This document shows positions 11,659 to 24,659 of a stretch of DNA of 64,000 bases, piece by piece. Position 1 is the stretch's first letter, and every line of letters begins with the position of its first letter. The notes under the pieces were generated by a model. The model saw only the letters and a program-made list of their open reading frames with translations, had not been told where the DNA came from and did no database searches. This stretch comes from Pseudomonas japonica (GTDB lineage: Bacteria; Pseudomonadota; Gammaproteobacteria; Pseudomonadales; Pseudomonadaceae). A program made the translations under genes and the position numbers. The DNA lies in NCBI RefSeq assembly GCF_013522925.1, contig NZ_JAAMQU010000007.1:124001-188000 (forward strand), written 5' to 3'.

Positions 11659-12162
11659 ATGTCCAAGGTCAAACTGTCCACCAACCACGGCGACATCGTT
11701 CTGCAGCTCAACGCAGACAAGGCCCCTGGCACCGTTGCCAACTTCATCGAATACGTAAAGGCCGGCCACTACGAGAACACCGTGTTCCACCGTGTGATCG
11801 GCAATTTCATGATCCAGGGCGGCGGCTTCGAGCCTGGCATGAAAGAAAAGACCGACAAGCGCGCGCCCATCAAGAACGAAGCCAACAACGGCCTGCCGAA
11901 CAAGAAGTACAGCGTTGCCATGGCCCGCACCATGGAGCCGCACTCGGCCTCCGCGCAGTTTTTCATCAACGTGGCCGACAACAGCTTCCTCAACCACACC
12001 GCGCCTACCACCCAGGGCTGGGGCTACGCCGTGTTCGGTGAAGTGATCGAAGGCCAGGACGTGGTCGATGCCATCAAGGGCGTTGCCACAGGCTCCAAGG
12101 CTGGCCATCAGGACGTGCCGAAAGAAGACGTGATCATCGAGAAAGCCGAGATCATCGAGTGA
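11659..12162 (+). CDS. ppiB: Peptidyl-prolyl cis-trans isomerase B (cyclophilin)
   Basis: A 167-residue cytoplasmic cyclophilin without a signal peptide, which separates it from periplasmic PpiA. Active-site motifs are visible: [22 protein letters not shown] and the [17 protein letters not shown] region. It accelerates proline isomerisation during folding. Its 3' end overlaps the start of lpxH by four bases (GTGA), so the two are translationally coupled, the usual Pseudomonas order. Confidence 0.95.
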   Translation: MSKVKLSTNHGDIVLQLNADKAPGTVANFIEYVKAGHYENTVFHRVIGNFMIQGGGFEPGMKEKTDKRAPIKNEANNGLPNKKYSVAMARTMEPHSASAQFFINVADNSFLNHTAPTTQGWGYAVFGEVIEGQDVVDAIKGVATGSKAGHQDVPKEDVIIEKAEIIE

Positions 12163-12881
12163 TACTGCTGATCTCTGATCTGCACCTGCAAGAAGAACGC
12201 CCGGACATCACCCGGGCGTTTTTGCACTTCCTCGAGGGCCGTGCCCGCGCTGCTCGCGCGCTCTATATCCTCGGGGACTTTTTCGAGGCCTGGATCGGCG
12301 ACGACGCCATGTCTCCCTACCAGGCCAGCATTTGCCGCGCCCTGCGGGAGCTGACCGACAGCGGCACCCAGGTGTACCTGATGCATGGCAATCGGGATTT
12401 CCTGATTGGCGAAGCATTCTGCCAGGCCGCCGGCTGCACCCTGCTCAGCGACCCTTGCGTGATCGACCTGGACGGCGAAGAGGTGTTGCTGATGCACGGC
12501 GACCTGCTGTGTACCCGCGACGAAGGCTACCTCAAGCTGCGCCGTGTACTACGCAACCCGCTCACGCTGTGGACGCTGCGACATTTGCCGGTGGGCTGGC
12601 GGCAGCGGCTCGCCCGCCGTTTGCGCAACGAAAGCAAGGCGCATACCCGCATGAAAGCCCGCGACATCGTCGACGTTACACCCGACGAAGTACCCCGCGT
12701 CATGGGCCAGGCCGGCGTGACCACCCTGATCCACGGCCATACTCACCGCCCGGCGGTACACAAGCTTCAGGTGGGCGAGGCGCCAGCGCGGCGAATTGTG
12801 CTGGGCGACTGGGACCGCCAGGGCTGGGTGCTGGAATGGGACCGCGAAGGCGCGCGGCTCGAAGCCTTCGAGCTGGGCTGA
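12159..12881 (+). CDS. lpxH: UDP-2,3-diacylglucosamine diphosphatase
   Basis: A 240-residue calcineurin-like metallophosphatase hydrolysing UDP-2,3-diacylglucosamine to lipid X in lipid A synthesis, at the inner face of the membrane. Metal-binding motifs are in order: [28 protein letters not shown] and HGHTH. The start is a GTG overlapping the ppiB stop. Length and motifs match LpxH. Confidence 0.95.
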   Translation: MILLISDLHLQEERPDITRAFLHFLEGRARAARALYILGDFFEAWIGDDAMSPYQASICRALRELTDSGTQVYLMHGNRDFLIGEAFCQAAGCTLLSDPCVIDLDGEEVLLMHGDLLCTRDEGYLKLRRVLRNPLTLWTLRHLPVGWRQRLARRLRNESKAHTRMKARDIVDVTPDEVPRVMGQAGVTTLIHGHTHRPAVHKLQVGEAPARRIVLGDWDRQGWVLEWDREGARLEAFELG

Positions 12882-12887
12882 GCGCCG

Positions 12888-13712
12888 CTACGGCACCCGG
12901 TGCTCGATCACCGCGGTGCCGTCTACCCGAGGCAGCACGTCCACGTTGTACGGGGCGAACAGCCGCTTCATTTCGCCACTGGCATGCAACTGCTCCAGAT
13001 AGCCCGCCAGTTCGTCGCCGGTGATCGGGCCGTCTGGCCTCAACAGCGCATAGTGATGATAGACCTGGTCCGTGCGTTGAGACACCAGCAGTGAAGCCTT
13101 CAGCTCAGGGTATTTTTCGAAAAAGCCGGTGAGGTAGGAGCGGGTAACCAGCGCGATGTCCGCTCGGTTGCGCGCCACCATCAACAGATTGCTGTCGTGT
13201 GAGTACGTCAGGGTCGCCCGATAATGGCTGACCAGGTACTCCGGCTCGGCATTGAAACCGGCGAACGCATAGTGATAGCCGCTGTACAGGGCCATACGCT
13301 TATTGGCCAGGGTCGCGAAATACCGATCGTCGCGGCCGTCCATGCGCCGGCCTACGAACACTTCGGCGTCCTCCAGGCCCATGTCCACGGCAACATGGGG
13401 CGTAGCCTCCCAACCCCATCGAGGGTTTTCGAAGATGGCCATGTCCACCCGCCCCTGACGCAGGTCCTGAAACCTGCGCGGCAGCGACGTAGGCACCAAT
13501 GTGAACAGGTAGCGGCCTTGCACACGGTTCAGTGCCGCCACAAGGTCAGGCAGCAAGCCCGTGTCGGCCCCGCTTTCAGGATGTACGGTGTAGGGCGGAA
13601 AGTGCGCCGCGGCGACTTTCACAACCTCCTGAGCCTGGGCTGCCGGGCCTGGGCAAAGAGCAGCGAACCAGGTCGCGAACGCGAGGGCGGCCCGCGAGGG
13701 CGTGAAGAACAA
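12888..13712 (-). CDS. Periplasmic solute-binding protein, amino-acid type (family 3)
   Basis: A 274-residue protein with a signal peptide (residues 1-27, ending PAAQAQ) followed by VVKVAAAHFPPYTVHPESGADTGLLPDLVAALN, the usual start of family 3 extracellular binding proteins. No permease or ATPase genes are adjacent, so it is an orphan binding or sensory protein. It is convergent with lpxH, the stops six bases apart. The ligand cannot be named from the sequence. Confidence 0.7.
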   Translation of the reverse strand: MFFTPSRAALAFATWFAALCPGPAAQAQEVVKVAAAHFPPYTVHPESGADTGLLPDLVAALNRVQGRYLFTLVPTSLPRRFQDLRQGRVDMAIFENPRWGWEATPHVAVDMGLEDAEVFVGRRMDGRDDRYFATLANKRMALYSGYHYAFAGFNAEPEYLVSHYRATLTYSHDSNLLMVARNRADIALVTRSYLTGFFEKYPELKASLLVSQRTDQVYHHYALLRPDGPITGDELAGYLEQLHASGEMKRLFAPYNVDVLPRVDGTAVIEHRVP

Positions 13713-13890
13713 GGCGGACGCTCCAACTGGATAATCGACATAAGCTAGGCGTTTTCACCCGCACAAACAACTTCGGCCTTGTTCATCGCCTGGATTGTGG
13801 CTTATCACCCCATGGGCACCCTTGAGCGGGTATCGGAACCTTCCCGGCTTGGCTAGGCTCTAGCCTTGAACGCTATTCAAGGGGCCACGT

Positions 13891-14448
13891 ATGCCGCATT
13901 GGCTGGTCATTGACCTGGAAGCCACCACCGACGAGGGTGGCTGGCCGGTCGAGGAAATGGAAATCATCGAGATCGGCGCCTGCCTGGTCGACCGCGACGG
14001 CCGCGAACTGGACCAGTTCCAGCGGTTCGTTCGCCCTCAACGCAGGCCCTTGCTCACGTCCTTTTGCCGGGAGCTGACACATATCACCCAGGCCGATATC
14101 GACGGGGCCCAACCGTTGCCGCAGGTATGGGCACAGTTCGAGCGCTGGCTGGGCCGCATGCCCGCGTCCCTGGCGGGATGGGCCAGCTGGGGAGACTACG
14201 ACCGGCAGCAGTTTGTATTGGCCTGGCGCGAATACAACCTGGCCAGCCGGCTTGCCAGTGTGCCCCATGTGAACCTCAAGCAGCGCTTTGCCAAGGCTCG
14301 CCAGCTTCCCCGACCGACCGGGCTCAACGGCGCCCTTCAGCTGGCCGGACTGCAGTTCCAGGGCAGCCAGCATCGCGCGCTCGAAGACGCACGCAATACG
14401 GCTCGCCTGCTGCCCCTGGCGTTACCCGAACAGTACAAAAGCGGATGA
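13891..14448 (+). CDS. DEDDh-type 3'-5' exonuclease (KapD/ERI1-like)
   Basis: A 185-residue stand-alone exonuclease domain. Exo I is DLEAT (D8, E10), Exo II lies in GWASWGDYDRQQF, and Exo III is HRALEDARNTA with the histidine and aspartate of the DEDDh class. HITQADIDGAQP is typical of KapD/ERI1-type exonucleases. The substrate, RNA or DNA ends, cannot be decided. It stands alone, 63 bases before ppnP. Confidence 0.8.
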   Translation: MPHWLVIDLEATTDEGGWPVEEMEIIEIGACLVDRDGRELDQFQRFVRPQRRPLLTSFCRELTHITQADIDGAQPLPQVWAQFERWLGRMPASLAGWASWGDYDRQQFVLAWREYNLASRLASVPHVNLKQRFAKARQLPRPTGLNGALQLAGLQFQGSQHRALEDARNTARLLPLALPEQYKSG

Positions 14449-14511
14449 CGCCCCCGGCTCGCTTGGGCATACTGGCACACCGTTTTTAGCCCCAAGCGAG
14501 AGGATCGCCCC

Positions 14512-14793
14512 ATGTTCAAGGTCAACGAGTACTTCGACGGCACCGTGAAATCCATTGCCTTCGAAACCGCTGAAGGTCCGGCCACCATTGGCGTGATGGC
14601 TGCGGGCGAATATGAATTCGGCACGGCGCAACGGGAAATCATGCATGTGGTGTCCGGCGCGCTTACCGTGAAACTGCCTGACAGCGACGAGTGGGAAACC
14701 TTCGAGGCCGGCAGCCAGTTCAATGTGCCCGCCAATAGCAAATTCCAGCTCAAGGTCGCCAGCGAAACCGCTTACCTCTGCGAATACCGCTGA
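14512..14793 (+). CDS. ppnP: Pyrimidine/purine nucleoside phosphorylase
   Basis: A 93-residue cupin-fold protein of the DUF1255/YaiE family, now known as broad-specificity nucleoside phosphorylase PpnP. Family sequence is seen throughout: [20 protein letters not shown] and [16 protein letters not shown]. It splits nucleosides with phosphate into base and ribose-1-phosphate. GAGAGG precedes the ATG. Confidence 0.92.
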   Translation: MFKVNEYFDGTVKSIAFETAEGPATIGVMAAGEYEFGTAQREIMHVVSGALTVKLPDSDEWETFEAGSQFNVPANSKFQLKVASETAYLCEYR

Positions 14794-14912
14794 GTTCCCC
14801 CTCGGGGAACTCATGCGCAAGGTAAAAGTCTGCTGCCTGGGCTGGCGTGTAACCGGAGGGTCACGCAGCTGGCCCAGTGTATTCAAACCGCCAAGCCTAT
14901 GAGGACCTGCGC

Positions 14913-15095
14913 ATGAGCCCACAACACGCCGCCGAAGTTTCTCCCGATCAACAACCGCTGCCTGAGCATCACCGGGTAGGTGGCGCCATCATCGATGAGG
15001 CCGGTCGGGAAATCCCCATTACCGAGGGTATGGTGCGCGAAGCGTGCCAGGCGCTGGAGACTTCCCGCAGGCAGGATGCTCAGGCTGCGGGTTGA
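14913..15095 (+). CDS. Small conserved-looking hypothetical protein
   Basis: A 60-residue, charged, soluble protein beginning MSPQHAAEVSPDQQPLPEHH and containing VGGAIIDEAGREIPITEGMV. The start at 14913 has GAGG eight bases upstream; an earlier in-frame GTG at 14877 lacks such a site. I do not recognise the family. The segment VGGAIIDEAGREIPITEGM looks like a coding sequence under selection. It converges on pdxB, nine bases stop to stop. Confidence 0.5.
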   Translation: MSPQHAAEVSPDQQPLPEHHRVGGAIIDEAGREIPITEGMVREACQALETSRRQDAQAAG

Positions 15096-15103
15096 CGCTC
15101 CAT

Positions 15104-16300
15104 TCAGCCCTGGAGATCATTCCCGGGCTGCGCGCCCGGTCCTACAGGCTGATCTGAGCCCTCCAGCTTTGCGCCCAGGGCCATCACGTACTGGCGCAAA
15201 AGCGGCGCCTCGCCGTTGATCCGCACGTTCAACCCGTTGATTTCCCGCCGCGGCGGGTAGGCCTTGCGCAAGGCATCGAACGCTGCGCGCTGGTGTGCCG
15301 GGTCGTCACTGAGGCTACGCCGGAAGGCTGCATCGTCGCTGCGGGGGTCGTACACCGCTCGGCACAGCATCGCCAGCGCCCAGGCCGGGTCGGCGCGGCC
15401 GTCCAACGTAATGCTCGCCAGTGCTGGCGAAGGCAGCAATGCGTCCAGCGACACCTGCGCCGGCACGCCTTGCCATGCACACAGCGCCTGATAGATAGCA
15501 GCCGTACCGCGCTGGCGCCCTTCCAGGCTGTAACCGGCGATGTGCGGCGTAGCCAGTACGCACAGGTCGGCCAGGGCAAGGTCCACGGCGGGCTCCTGTT
15601 CCCATACATCCAGCACAGCCTGAAGATCGTCACGGGCCAGCAATACGGTTTTCAGCGCTTCGTTACCAACCACCGGGCCCCGCGCTGCATTGATGAGCCA
15701 GGCACCCGGGCGCAGGCGCTCAAGGCGTTCACGATCGAACAGGTGCCAAGTGGGGTACGGCCCGGTTCGCGTCAACGGGGTGTGCAGGCTGATCACGTCG
15801 CATTGCTCGATGATTTCTTCCAGGCTGCAATAGTCGCCCCCTTCCGCAGCCTGCCGGGGCGGGTCGCACACCCGCACATCCCAGCCCAGGCCGCGCAACA
15901 CCGCTGCCAGCCGGCCGCCCACCTGGCCCGCACCAACGATACCGTAGCGCCGCTCGGGCAGCGCCACGCCGTCCAGTTCGGCCAGGGTAAACAGGCTGCC
16001 AAGCACATAATCCACCACGCCACGGGCATTGCAGCCTGGCGCGCTCGCCCAGTGGATGCCTGCGGCTTCGAGGAACGGCAGGTCCAGGTGGTCGGTGCCG
16101 ATGGTGCACGTGCCCACAAAGCGGACCTTGCTGCCTTCGAGCAGCGCCCGGTTCACCGCGGTTACCGAGCGCACCAGCAGCACATCGGCGTCGCGAACGG
16201 CCTCGGCGCTGAGCGTGCGCCCAGGCAACCGGCGGATTTCACCAAAGCCCTGGAAGAAGGCATCGACCAGGGGAATGTTTTCGTCTGCCACGATCAGCAT
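15104..16300 (-). CDS. pdxB: Erythronate-4-phosphate dehydrogenase, with a REP-encoded tail
   Basis: A 398-residue NAD-dependent 2-hydroxyacid dehydrogenase, second step of pyridoxal phosphate synthesis. Visible motifs are [14 protein letters not shown] (nucleotide binding), the catalytic arginine in NAARGPVV, the glutamate in VWEQEP and the histidine in TPHIAGYS. The C-terminal PdxB dimerisation domain is present. The last residues (about 383-398, [16 protein letters not shown]) are encoded by the REP repeat at 15118-15150, so the protein is longer than the typical 380. It precedes nothing else on its strand; tusA lies upstream by 17 bases. Confidence 0.93.
   Translation of the reverse strand: MLIVADENIPLVDAFFQGFGEIRRLPGRTLSAEAVRDADVLLVRSVTAVNRALLEGSKVRFVGTCTIGTDHLDLPFLEAAGIHWASAPGCNARGVVDYVLGSLFTLAELDGVALPERRYGIVGAGQVGGRLAAVLRGLGWDVRVCDPPRQAAEGGDYCSLEEIIEQCDVISLHTPLTRTGPYPTWHLFDRERLERLRPGAWLINAARGPVVGNEALKTVLLARDDLQAVLDVWEQEPAVDLALADLCVLATPHIAGYSLEGRQRGTAAIYQALCAWQGVPAQVSLDALLPSPALASITLDGRADPAWALAMLCRAVYDPRSDDAAFRRSLSDDPAHQRAAFDALRKAYPPRREINGLNVRINGEAPLLRQYVMALGAKLEGSDQPVGPGAQPGNDLQG
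15118..15150. repeat. REP-type repeat inside the 3' end of pdxB
   Basis: CATTCCCGGGCTGCGCGCCC and the following GGTCCTACAGGCT match the left arm of the repeat at 172-205 almost base for base. Here the element lies within the pdxB reading frame, between the conserved end of the protein and its stop codon. Confidence 0.65.
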
Positions 16301-16317
16301 GGGGGGCCTATGGGCGC

Positions 16318-16572
16318 TTACTGCGCCTTCTTGCGAATCCAGTAGAGGTAGGTGCCGGCCGTTTCGTCCTGGCCAACCAGTTCGTGTTCGAGAAAAGCAC
16401 AGAATTTGGGAATGTCACGTCGGGTAGACGGGTCCGTGGCGATGACTTTAAGCAGCCCGCCTGCGGGCAGGTCGCGCACGTGCTGGTGCAACATCATCAC
16501 CGGCTCCGGGCAATTGAGGCCGGTGGCGTCCAGCACGGCATCTACGTTCAGGTGTTCAAGGGCTTCGGGCAT
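16318..16572 (-). CDS. tusA: Sulfurtransferase TusA
   Basis: An 84-residue protein of the TusA/SirA family with the catalytic cysteine in [11 protein letters not shown]. TusA takes persulfide sulfur from IscS and passes it on for tRNA 2-thiouridine synthesis and other sulfur transfers. The length and the CPEP motif are normal. It lies between rlmM and pdxB on the same strand. Confidence 0.92.
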   Translation of the reverse strand: MPEALEHLNVDAVLDATGLNCPEPVMMLHQHVRDLPAGGLLKVIATDPSTRRDIPKFCAFLEHELVGQDETAGTYLYWIRKKAQ

Positions 16573-16615
16573 GGTTACCTCTTAAGACAAGCCAGTGGAT
16601 CAAGGGGCACGCGCA

Positions 16616-17671
16616 TCAGCGATCGAGCCGGCGCAGGTGGCAGGTGACTTCCTCGCGGTCGTGGTACAGCTGCTTGCAGCCGATGGCCACATTTATACGC
16701 CGGGCCTTGAAGCCTTCGCGAATCCGCTCCAGCAACCGACGCACTTCGGCGTACCGCTGCTTCATTGGCAGTTTGAGGTTCACCACTGCCTCGCGGCAAT
16801 GCCCCTCCCCCAGCCAGGTCTCCAGCAATGCCGCGTTGCGGGCAGGTTTTTCCACGATGTCGCACACCATCCAGTCCACGGGTGGCCGCGGTGCGTAAGT
16901 AAAGCCGTCCGCCATCAAATGGCGCACCAGCCCGGTGTCCATCAGGCTTTGAGCCATGGGTCCGTTATCCACGGCGGTAACCAGCATCCCGCGGTTCACC
17001 AGTTGCCAGGTCCAGCCACCGGGCGCCGCGCCCAGGTCCACGGCGGTCATGTCGCTGTGCAAACGTTCGTCCCACTGGTCGCGGGGAATAAAGTGGTGCC
17101 AGGCCTCTTCGAGCTTGAGCGTAGAGCGGCTGGGCGCCTCGCGGGGGAACTTCAAGCGTGGGATACCCATGGGCCACATCGCGCTGTTCTGCTCGTCGGC
17201 CACGCCTACGAACACCTGGCGCCCGCTGATGAAAGTGAGCAGCAACCGGGCGCCTGGCGGGCCAGAACGCAGCTTTCCGGCCTTTTCCAGCGCCTTGCGC
17301 AGCGGCGCTTCGAACTTGCGGCAAAACGTGGACAGCTCCTTGCCGTCGTTGGTGTCCAGCACTTCAAGCCACAGGCTGCTGAAGGTGGGGTAATCCTTCA
17401 GCGCTTCGAGCAATACGCTGATACGGTCGGTTTCCGGCAGTGCCACGTACTGGCCGCGTGCCCATTGGCGAGGGAAAATCAGCTCGCTGAAGCGCAACTG
17501 CGCCATGAAGCGCGCCGGGCCGTCGGCATCGGTACAGATGAATTCGGCGCAGGCGCTGGCCGGCTTCGCGCGGGCGTAGCCGGGTACATTCAGGGTGGCC
17601 GCGTGTTCGCTGACTTCGGCGCACACCTCGCCCTCGAAACCAGGGCGGCAGTGGAACAACAAGGTATTCAT
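16616..17671 (-). CDS. rlmM: 23S rRNA 2'-O-ribose methyltransferase (C2498)
   Basis: A 351-residue methyltransferase. The N-terminal THUMP-like part starts [20 protein letters not shown]; the SAM-binding motif is [14 protein letters not shown]; the catalytic domain has [22 protein letters not shown] and [12 protein letters not shown]. RlmM modifies C2498 in the peptidyl transferase centre before ribosome assembly. It is transcribed divergently from acnA and heads the leftward set rlmM-tusA-pdxB. Confidence 0.93.
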   Translation of the reverse strand: MNTLLFHCRPGFEGEVCAEVSEHAATLNVPGYARAKPASACAEFICTDADGPARFMAQLRFSELIFPRQWARGQYVALPETDRISVLLEALKDYPTFSSLWLEVLDTNDGKELSTFCRKFEAPLRKALEKAGKLRSGPPGARLLLTFISGRQVFVGVADEQNSAMWPMGIPRLKFPREAPSRSTLKLEEAWHHFIPRDQWDERLHSDMTAVDLGAAPGGWTWQLVNRGMLVTAVDNGPMAQSLMDTGLVRHLMADGFTYAPRPPVDWMVCDIVEKPARNAALLETWLGEGHCREAVVNLKLPMKQRYAEVRRLLERIREGFKARRINVAIGCKQLYHDREEVTCHLRRLDR

Positions 17672-17905
17672 CTACACTCCGCAAGTCACGCCGTTCGGGT
17701 AGCCCCTGCATCGATCGAGGGGTGGCGCGACAAACCGCGGATGATAGCGCAGCCGCGCCCGCCGTGGGCCGTTGGGTTGCTACCGTTCGAGCGCTGCACA
17801 ATTCCCATGGCAAACGCATGGGAACCCCCGAGCCGCCGGGAAAGTCCAGTGCAAAGAAGCTCAGCCAATGGCCCGTGCCGTGCGGGCCGTCAGGAGACCC
17901 TTTAC

Positions 17906-20644
<2,739 letters not shown>

Positions 20645-20668
20645 CCTGCGCCGGCTCCTAACGCTCGA

Positions 20669-20687
20669 GCCCCTGTAGATCAGGGGC
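20669..20687. terminator. Hairpin after acnA, REP-like
   Basis: GCCCCTG-TAGAT-CAGGGGC is a perfect 7-base stem 25 bases after the acnA stop. No T-run follows; the next bases CGGGCACGTTCCCGC resemble the repeat at 172-229. It may end the acnA transcript or simply be a REP remnant. Confidence 0.45.
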
Positions 20688-20727
20688 CGGGCACGTTCCC
20701 GCAATTCTACTGACCCTCAAATAACCC

Positions 20728-20754
20728 TAAACTATCTGCGGGTTCCGCCGAAAC
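20728..20754 (+). promoter_or_regulatory. FliA (sigma-28) promoter of aer
   Basis: TAAACTAT-N11-GCCGAAAC matches the flagellar sigma consensus TAAAGTTT-N11-GCCGATAA with the correct 11-base spacer. It ends 32 bases before the aer start codon, so the chemoreceptor would be expressed with the late flagellar genes. Confidence 0.7.
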
Positions 20755-20786
20755 CCTGCAAAAGCACTCAGCGGAACCTGCCACCC

Positions 20787-22352
20787 ATGCGCAACAACCA
20801 GCCCGTCACTCAGCGTGAGCGTACCTTCCCGGCCCATCAGCGGTTGATCTCTACCACTGATACCAAGGGGATGATCAGTTATTGCAACGATGCGTTCGTC
20901 GAGATCAGCGGGTACGGGCGCGAGGAATTGATCCGCGCGCCGCATAACCTGGTGCGTCACCCCGACGTGCCGTCGGCGGTGTTCGAGCACATGTGGCAAA
21001 CCCTCAAGAGCGGGCGGCCATGGATGGGCATCGTGAAGAACCGCTGCAAGAACGGCGACTTCTACTGGGTGAACGCTTACGTCACGCCAGTGCTGGAGAA
21101 CAGCCAGGTGGTGGGCTATGAATCCGTGCGGGTAAAACCGACGGCCGAGCAGATCCGCCGCGCCCAGGCTCTGTATGCGCGCCTGAACGCCGGCAAGCCG
21201 GCAGTGGCTGCCGTGGAGCGCTGGGCGCCCGTGGTGCGGGACTGGCTGCCCTTTATTCTGGTCAGCCAGATCGGCTTCCTGATCGGCTTGTGGCTGAACA
21301 CTGGCTGGGGCTTCGCATTGGCTGCAGCACTGTCGGTCCCGCTTGGGTTGCTGGGCTTGAGCTGGCAGCAGCGTGGCCTCAAGCGCCTGTTGCAACTGGC
21401 CGAGCAAACCACGTCCGACCCGCTGATCGCGCAGATGTACACCGACAGCCGTGGCGTTCAGGGCCAGTTGGAGATGTCCATGCTGAGCCAGGAAGCACGC
21501 CTGAAAACCTGCCTCACCCGCCTGCAGGACACCGCCGAGCACCTCAAGGGCCAGGCTCGGGAAGCCGATAGCCTGGCGCATGAAAGCTCCGAGGGCCTGG
21601 ACCGGCAGAAAGCTGAAACCGAGCAGGTGGCCGCCGCGGTCAACCAGATGGCCGCCACCACCCAGGAAGTGGCCAACCACGTACAGCGCACCGCCGACGC
21701 AACCCAGCAAGCCAATCAGCTTACCAGCCGTGGCCGTGACATAGCCGGGGAAACCCGCGAAGCCATCGAGCGCCTGTCCGCCTCGGTGGGCGAAACCGGC
21801 CAGACCGTGACTCGCCTGGCCAAGGACAGTGACGAAATCGGCGGCGTGGTGGACGTGATCAAAGGCATCGCCGACCAGACCAACCTGCTGGCGCTCAACG
21901 CCGCCATCGAAGCCGCCCGCGCGGGCGAGATGGGCCGCGGGTTCGCCGTGGTGGCCGATGAAGTACGCCAACTGGCGCAGCGCACCACCGAATCCACCGG
22001 GCAGATCCACAGCCTGATCGCCAAGCTGCAACACACCGCCACGGCCGCCGTGCAGACCATGGAGGCCGGCCACCGCCAGGCGCAGGAAGGCGTGGCGCGG
22101 GTAATGGAAGCCGACCAGGCCCTGGTGGGCATCAGCGAAGCGGTGGCCAACATTACTGACATGGCCACGCAGATCGCCGCCGCGACGGAGGAGCAAAGCT
22201 CGGTCGCCGAGGAAGTGAGCCGCAACATCACCACCATTGCCGAGCTGGCCGATCAAACCTCCGGCAAAGCCCAAAGCACTGCGTTGCTGAGCGAAGCCCT
22301 GACCCAGACCGCGGCAAGCCAGTACTCGCTGGTAGAGCGCTTCAACCGGTAA
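20787..22352 (+). CDS. aer: Aerotaxis receptor Aer (PAS methyl-accepting protein)
   Basis: A 521-residue chemoreceptor. An N-terminal PAS domain (about residues 15-120, with [19 protein letters not shown] and [21 protein letters not shown]) would hold FAD. A membrane anchor follows (about 153-190), then a HAMP-like stretch and a long cytoplasmic signalling coiled coil with the hairpin tip [20 protein letters not shown]. There is no periplasmic sensor domain, as expected for Aer, and no C-terminal CheR-binding pentapeptide. It senses cell redox state and steers towards oxygen. Confidence 0.92.
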   Translation: MRNNQPVTQRERTFPAHQRLISTTDTKGMISYCNDAFVEISGYGREELIRAPHNLVRHPDVPSAVFEHMWQTLKSGRPWMGIVKNRCKNGDFYWVNAYVTPVLENSQVVGYESVRVKPTAEQIRRAQALYARLNAGKPAVAAVERWAPVVRDWLPFILVSQIGFLIGLWLNTGWGFALAAALSVPLGLLGLSWQQRGLKRLLQLAEQTTSDPLIAQMYTDSRGVQGQLEMSMLSQEARLKTCLTRLQDTAEHLKGQAREADSLAHESSEGLDRQKAETEQVAAAVNQMAATTQEVANHVQRTADATQQANQLTSRGRDIAGETREAIERLSASVGETGQTVTRLAKDSDEIGGVVDVIKGIADQTNLLALNAAIEAARAGEMGRGFAVVADEVRQLAQRTTESTGQIHSLIAKLQHTATAAVQTMEAGHRQAQEGVARVMEADQALVGISEAVANITDMATQIAAATEEQSSVAEEVSRNITTIAELADQTSGKAQSTALLSEALTQTAASQYSLVERFNR

Positions 22353-22358
22353 CGGGCA

Positions 22359-23018
22359 CTACAAAAACGCGCAAATCCGGTCCGCTGCGGCTTCCAGGTG
22401 TTGCTCATGGGTAAACCCGGAGCTTTTCAGCGGCTTGAGGTCATGGTCCGCAGCGGGTAGCCAGTACAGTTCGATGGCGGGCGAAAGCGTATAGCCCTCT
22501 ACCGTAGCGCGGTTACCCAAAGCGTCGCGTTCGCCCTGGAGAATCAACGTAGGTACCTGCAAGTCTGCCAGGTGCTCGGTACGCGGCTTTTCCGGCTTGC
22601 CGGCGGCGTAGAACGGATAACCCAGGCATACCAGGGCATCGGCGCCCAATTCGTTGGCCAGCAAACTGGCCATGCGCCCGCCCATGGATTTACCGCCGAT
22701 GGCCAGCCGCCCGGGCACCTGGGTGCGGGCCAGTGCGTACACCTCGCGCCACTTTTCCAGCAAGCGCACTTGCGGGTTGGGTGGCCGCTTGCCGCCGTCC
22801 ACGCGGCGCTGGGCCATGTAGGGGAACTCGAACCGCAACACATCTATGCCGCCCTTGGCCAGCAAGCCCGCCATGGTGTTCATGAACGGGCTGTCCATGG
22901 GCGCCCCCGCGCCGTGGGCCAGGATCAGGCACGTGCGCTCGTCCTCGCTGGCCTCCCCCGTGGCGCTGTCCCACAACCAACCGTTATCGCGGACCCGTTC
23001 CGCCCATTCATCGCTCAC
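22359..23018 (-). CDS. Alpha/beta hydrolase of the KANL3/Tex30 family
   Basis: A 219-residue hydrolase. The oxyanion-side motif is LILAHGAGAPMDSPFM, the nucleophile elbow GGKSMGGRMAS, the acid is in GERDALG and the histidine in AADHDLKP. The GTG at 23016-23018 is chosen because GGAGG stands eight bases upstream; the open frame extends 53 codons further without homology. It converges on aer, six bases apart. The substrate is unknown. Confidence 0.82.
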   Translation of the reverse strand: MSDEWAERVRDNGWLWDSATGEASEDERTCLILAHGAGAPMDSPFMNTMAGLLAKGGIDVLRFEFPYMAQRRVDGGKRPPNPQVRLLEKWREVYALARTQVPGRLAIGGKSMGGRMASLLANELGADALVCLGYPFYAAGKPEKPRTEHLADLQVPTLILQGERDALGNRATVEGYTLSPAIELYWLPAADHDLKPLKSSGFTHEQHLEAAADRICAFL

Positions 23019-23216
23019 GTTCGGTTCCTCCCAGGCAAAGCCCGACTGTGCCCGAAGCGGGCAGAAAGTGCCATTTGACCGTTCCCCGGCTGCGCCGGAT
23101 CCCACAGGGTGGAAACCCATGATGATGGCTTGACCGAGACCGCCGGTCGCATTGCACAGCGAAGCGGCTTCCCCCACACTGCGGCCCGCTGCCCGAGACC
23201 GACAGTGGACCCTGAC

Positions 23217-24659
23217 ATGAGCACAGCACCGCCCAGCGCGGCCTATAACTACCGGGTGGTACGCCAGTTCACCGTGGCGACCGTGGCTTGGGGCATTCTC
23301 GGCATGGCCGTGGGCGTGCTCATCGCCGCGCAGCTGGTATGGCCCGCGTTGAACCTAAACCTCCCCTGGACCACGTTCGGCCGCTTGCGCCCGTTGCACA
23401 CCAACCTGGTGATTTTCGCCTTCGGCGGCTGCGCGCTGTTCGGCACTTCGTTGTACGTGGTGCAACGCACCTGCCAGGCCAGGCTGATCTCTGACGGCCT
23501 CGCCCAATTCGTGTTCTGGGGGTGGCAGGCCGTGCTGATCGCTGCGGCGGTAACCTTGCCGCTGGGGTACACCACCAGCAAGGAATACGCCGAACTCGAA
23601 TGGCCCATCGCGCTATTGCTGGCGATGGTGTGGGCGGCCTACGCCTGGGTGTTCTTCGGCACCCTCCGGGCGCGCAAGGTTCGGCATATCTACGTAGCCA
23701 ACTGGTTCTACGGCGCGTTCATCGTGGTGATGCTGATCCTCCATGTGATCAACCACCTGGCGTTGCCAGTGAGCCTGTTCAAGTCCTACCCGGTGTATGC
23801 CGGTGCTACCGATGCCATGGTGCAGTGGTGGTACGGCCATAATGCCGTGGGGTTTTTCCTCACCACCGGCTTTCTGGGGATGATGTATTACTTCGTGCCC
23901 AAGCAGGCGAATCGACCGGTGTATTCCTATCGGCTGTCCATCGTGCACTTCTGGGCGCTGATTACCTTGTACATCTGGGCGGGCCCGCACCACCTGCATT
24001 ACACCGCCCTGCCCGATTGGGCGCAAAGCCTGGGCATGGTGATGTCGGTGATCCTGCTGGTGCCCAGCTGGGGCGGCATGATCAACGGCATGATGACCCT
24101 CGCTGGCGCCTGGGACAGGCTACGCACCGACCCGATCCTGCGATTTCTGGTGGTGGCGCTGGCGTTTTACGGGATGTCCACCTTCGAGGGGCCGATGATG
24201 GCCATCAAGACGGTGAACGCGTTCACCCACTACACCGACTGGACCATCGGCCATGTGCATGCTGGCGCGCTGGGCTGGGTGGCGATGATCACCATCGGCG
24301 CCACTTACCATATGGCGCCGCGGGTATTCGGCCGCCCGGCCATGCATAGCCTCACGGCCATCCATGCGCACTTCTGGCTGGCCACCGCAGGTACGGTGCT
24401 TTACGTGACCGCCATGTGGACCAACGGCCTGGCCCAGGGCCTTATGTGGCGAGCCGTGCTGGACGACGGCACCTTGGCCTACAGCTTTGTGCAGACGGTG
24501 GTGGCCAGCCGGGGCGGGTATGTGGTGCGCCTGCTCGGTGGCGCCTGCTTCGCCAGCGGTATGCTGGTAATGGCCTGGAACCTCTGGCGGACCATCCGCG
24601 CCAGTACCCCGGCCGAGGCCGAGCGCGCAGCGGCCGTGCCTGAAGGGGCCGCGCAGTGA
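23217..24659 (+). CDS. ccoN: cbb3-type cytochrome c oxidase subunit I
   Basis: A 480-residue catalytic subunit with about 12 membrane segments. Haem and copper histidines lie in [34 protein letters not shown] and [11 protein letters not shown]. It reduces oxygen to water with very high affinity and pumps protons. The chosen ATG begins [15 protein letters not shown]. No convincing Anr box (TTGAT-N4-ATCAA) is present in the 198 bases upstream, so this set may be the constitutive kind. The ccoO start overlaps its stop. Confidence 0.95.
   Translation: MSTAPPSAAYNYRVVRQFTVATVAWGILGMAVGVLIAAQLVWPALNLNLPWTTFGRLRPLHTNLVIFAFGGCALFGTSLYVVQRTCQARLISDGLAQFVFWGWQAVLIAAAVTLPLGYTTSKEYAELEWPIALLLAMVWAAYAWVFFGTLRARKVRHIYVANWFYGAFIVVMLILHVINHLALPVSLFKSYPVYAGATDAMVQWWYGHNAVGFFLTTGFLGMMYYFVPKQANRPVYSYRLSIVHFWALITLYIWAGPHHLHYTALPDWAQSLGMVMSVILLVPSWGGMINGMMTLAGAWDRLRTDPILRFLVVALAFYGMSTFEGPMMAIKTVNAFTHYTDWTIGHVHAGALGWVAMITIGATYHMAPRVFGRPAMHSLTAIHAHFWLATAGTVLYVTAMWTNGLAQGLMWRAVLDDGTLAYSFVQTVVASRGGYVVRLLGGACFASGMLVMAWNLWRTIRASTPAEAERAAAVPEGAAQ

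Noticed and set aside
16595..17905. Open frame continuous with the front of acnA
   Set aside because: This stretch is antisense to rlmM; AcnA homology and a good ribosome site begin at 17906.
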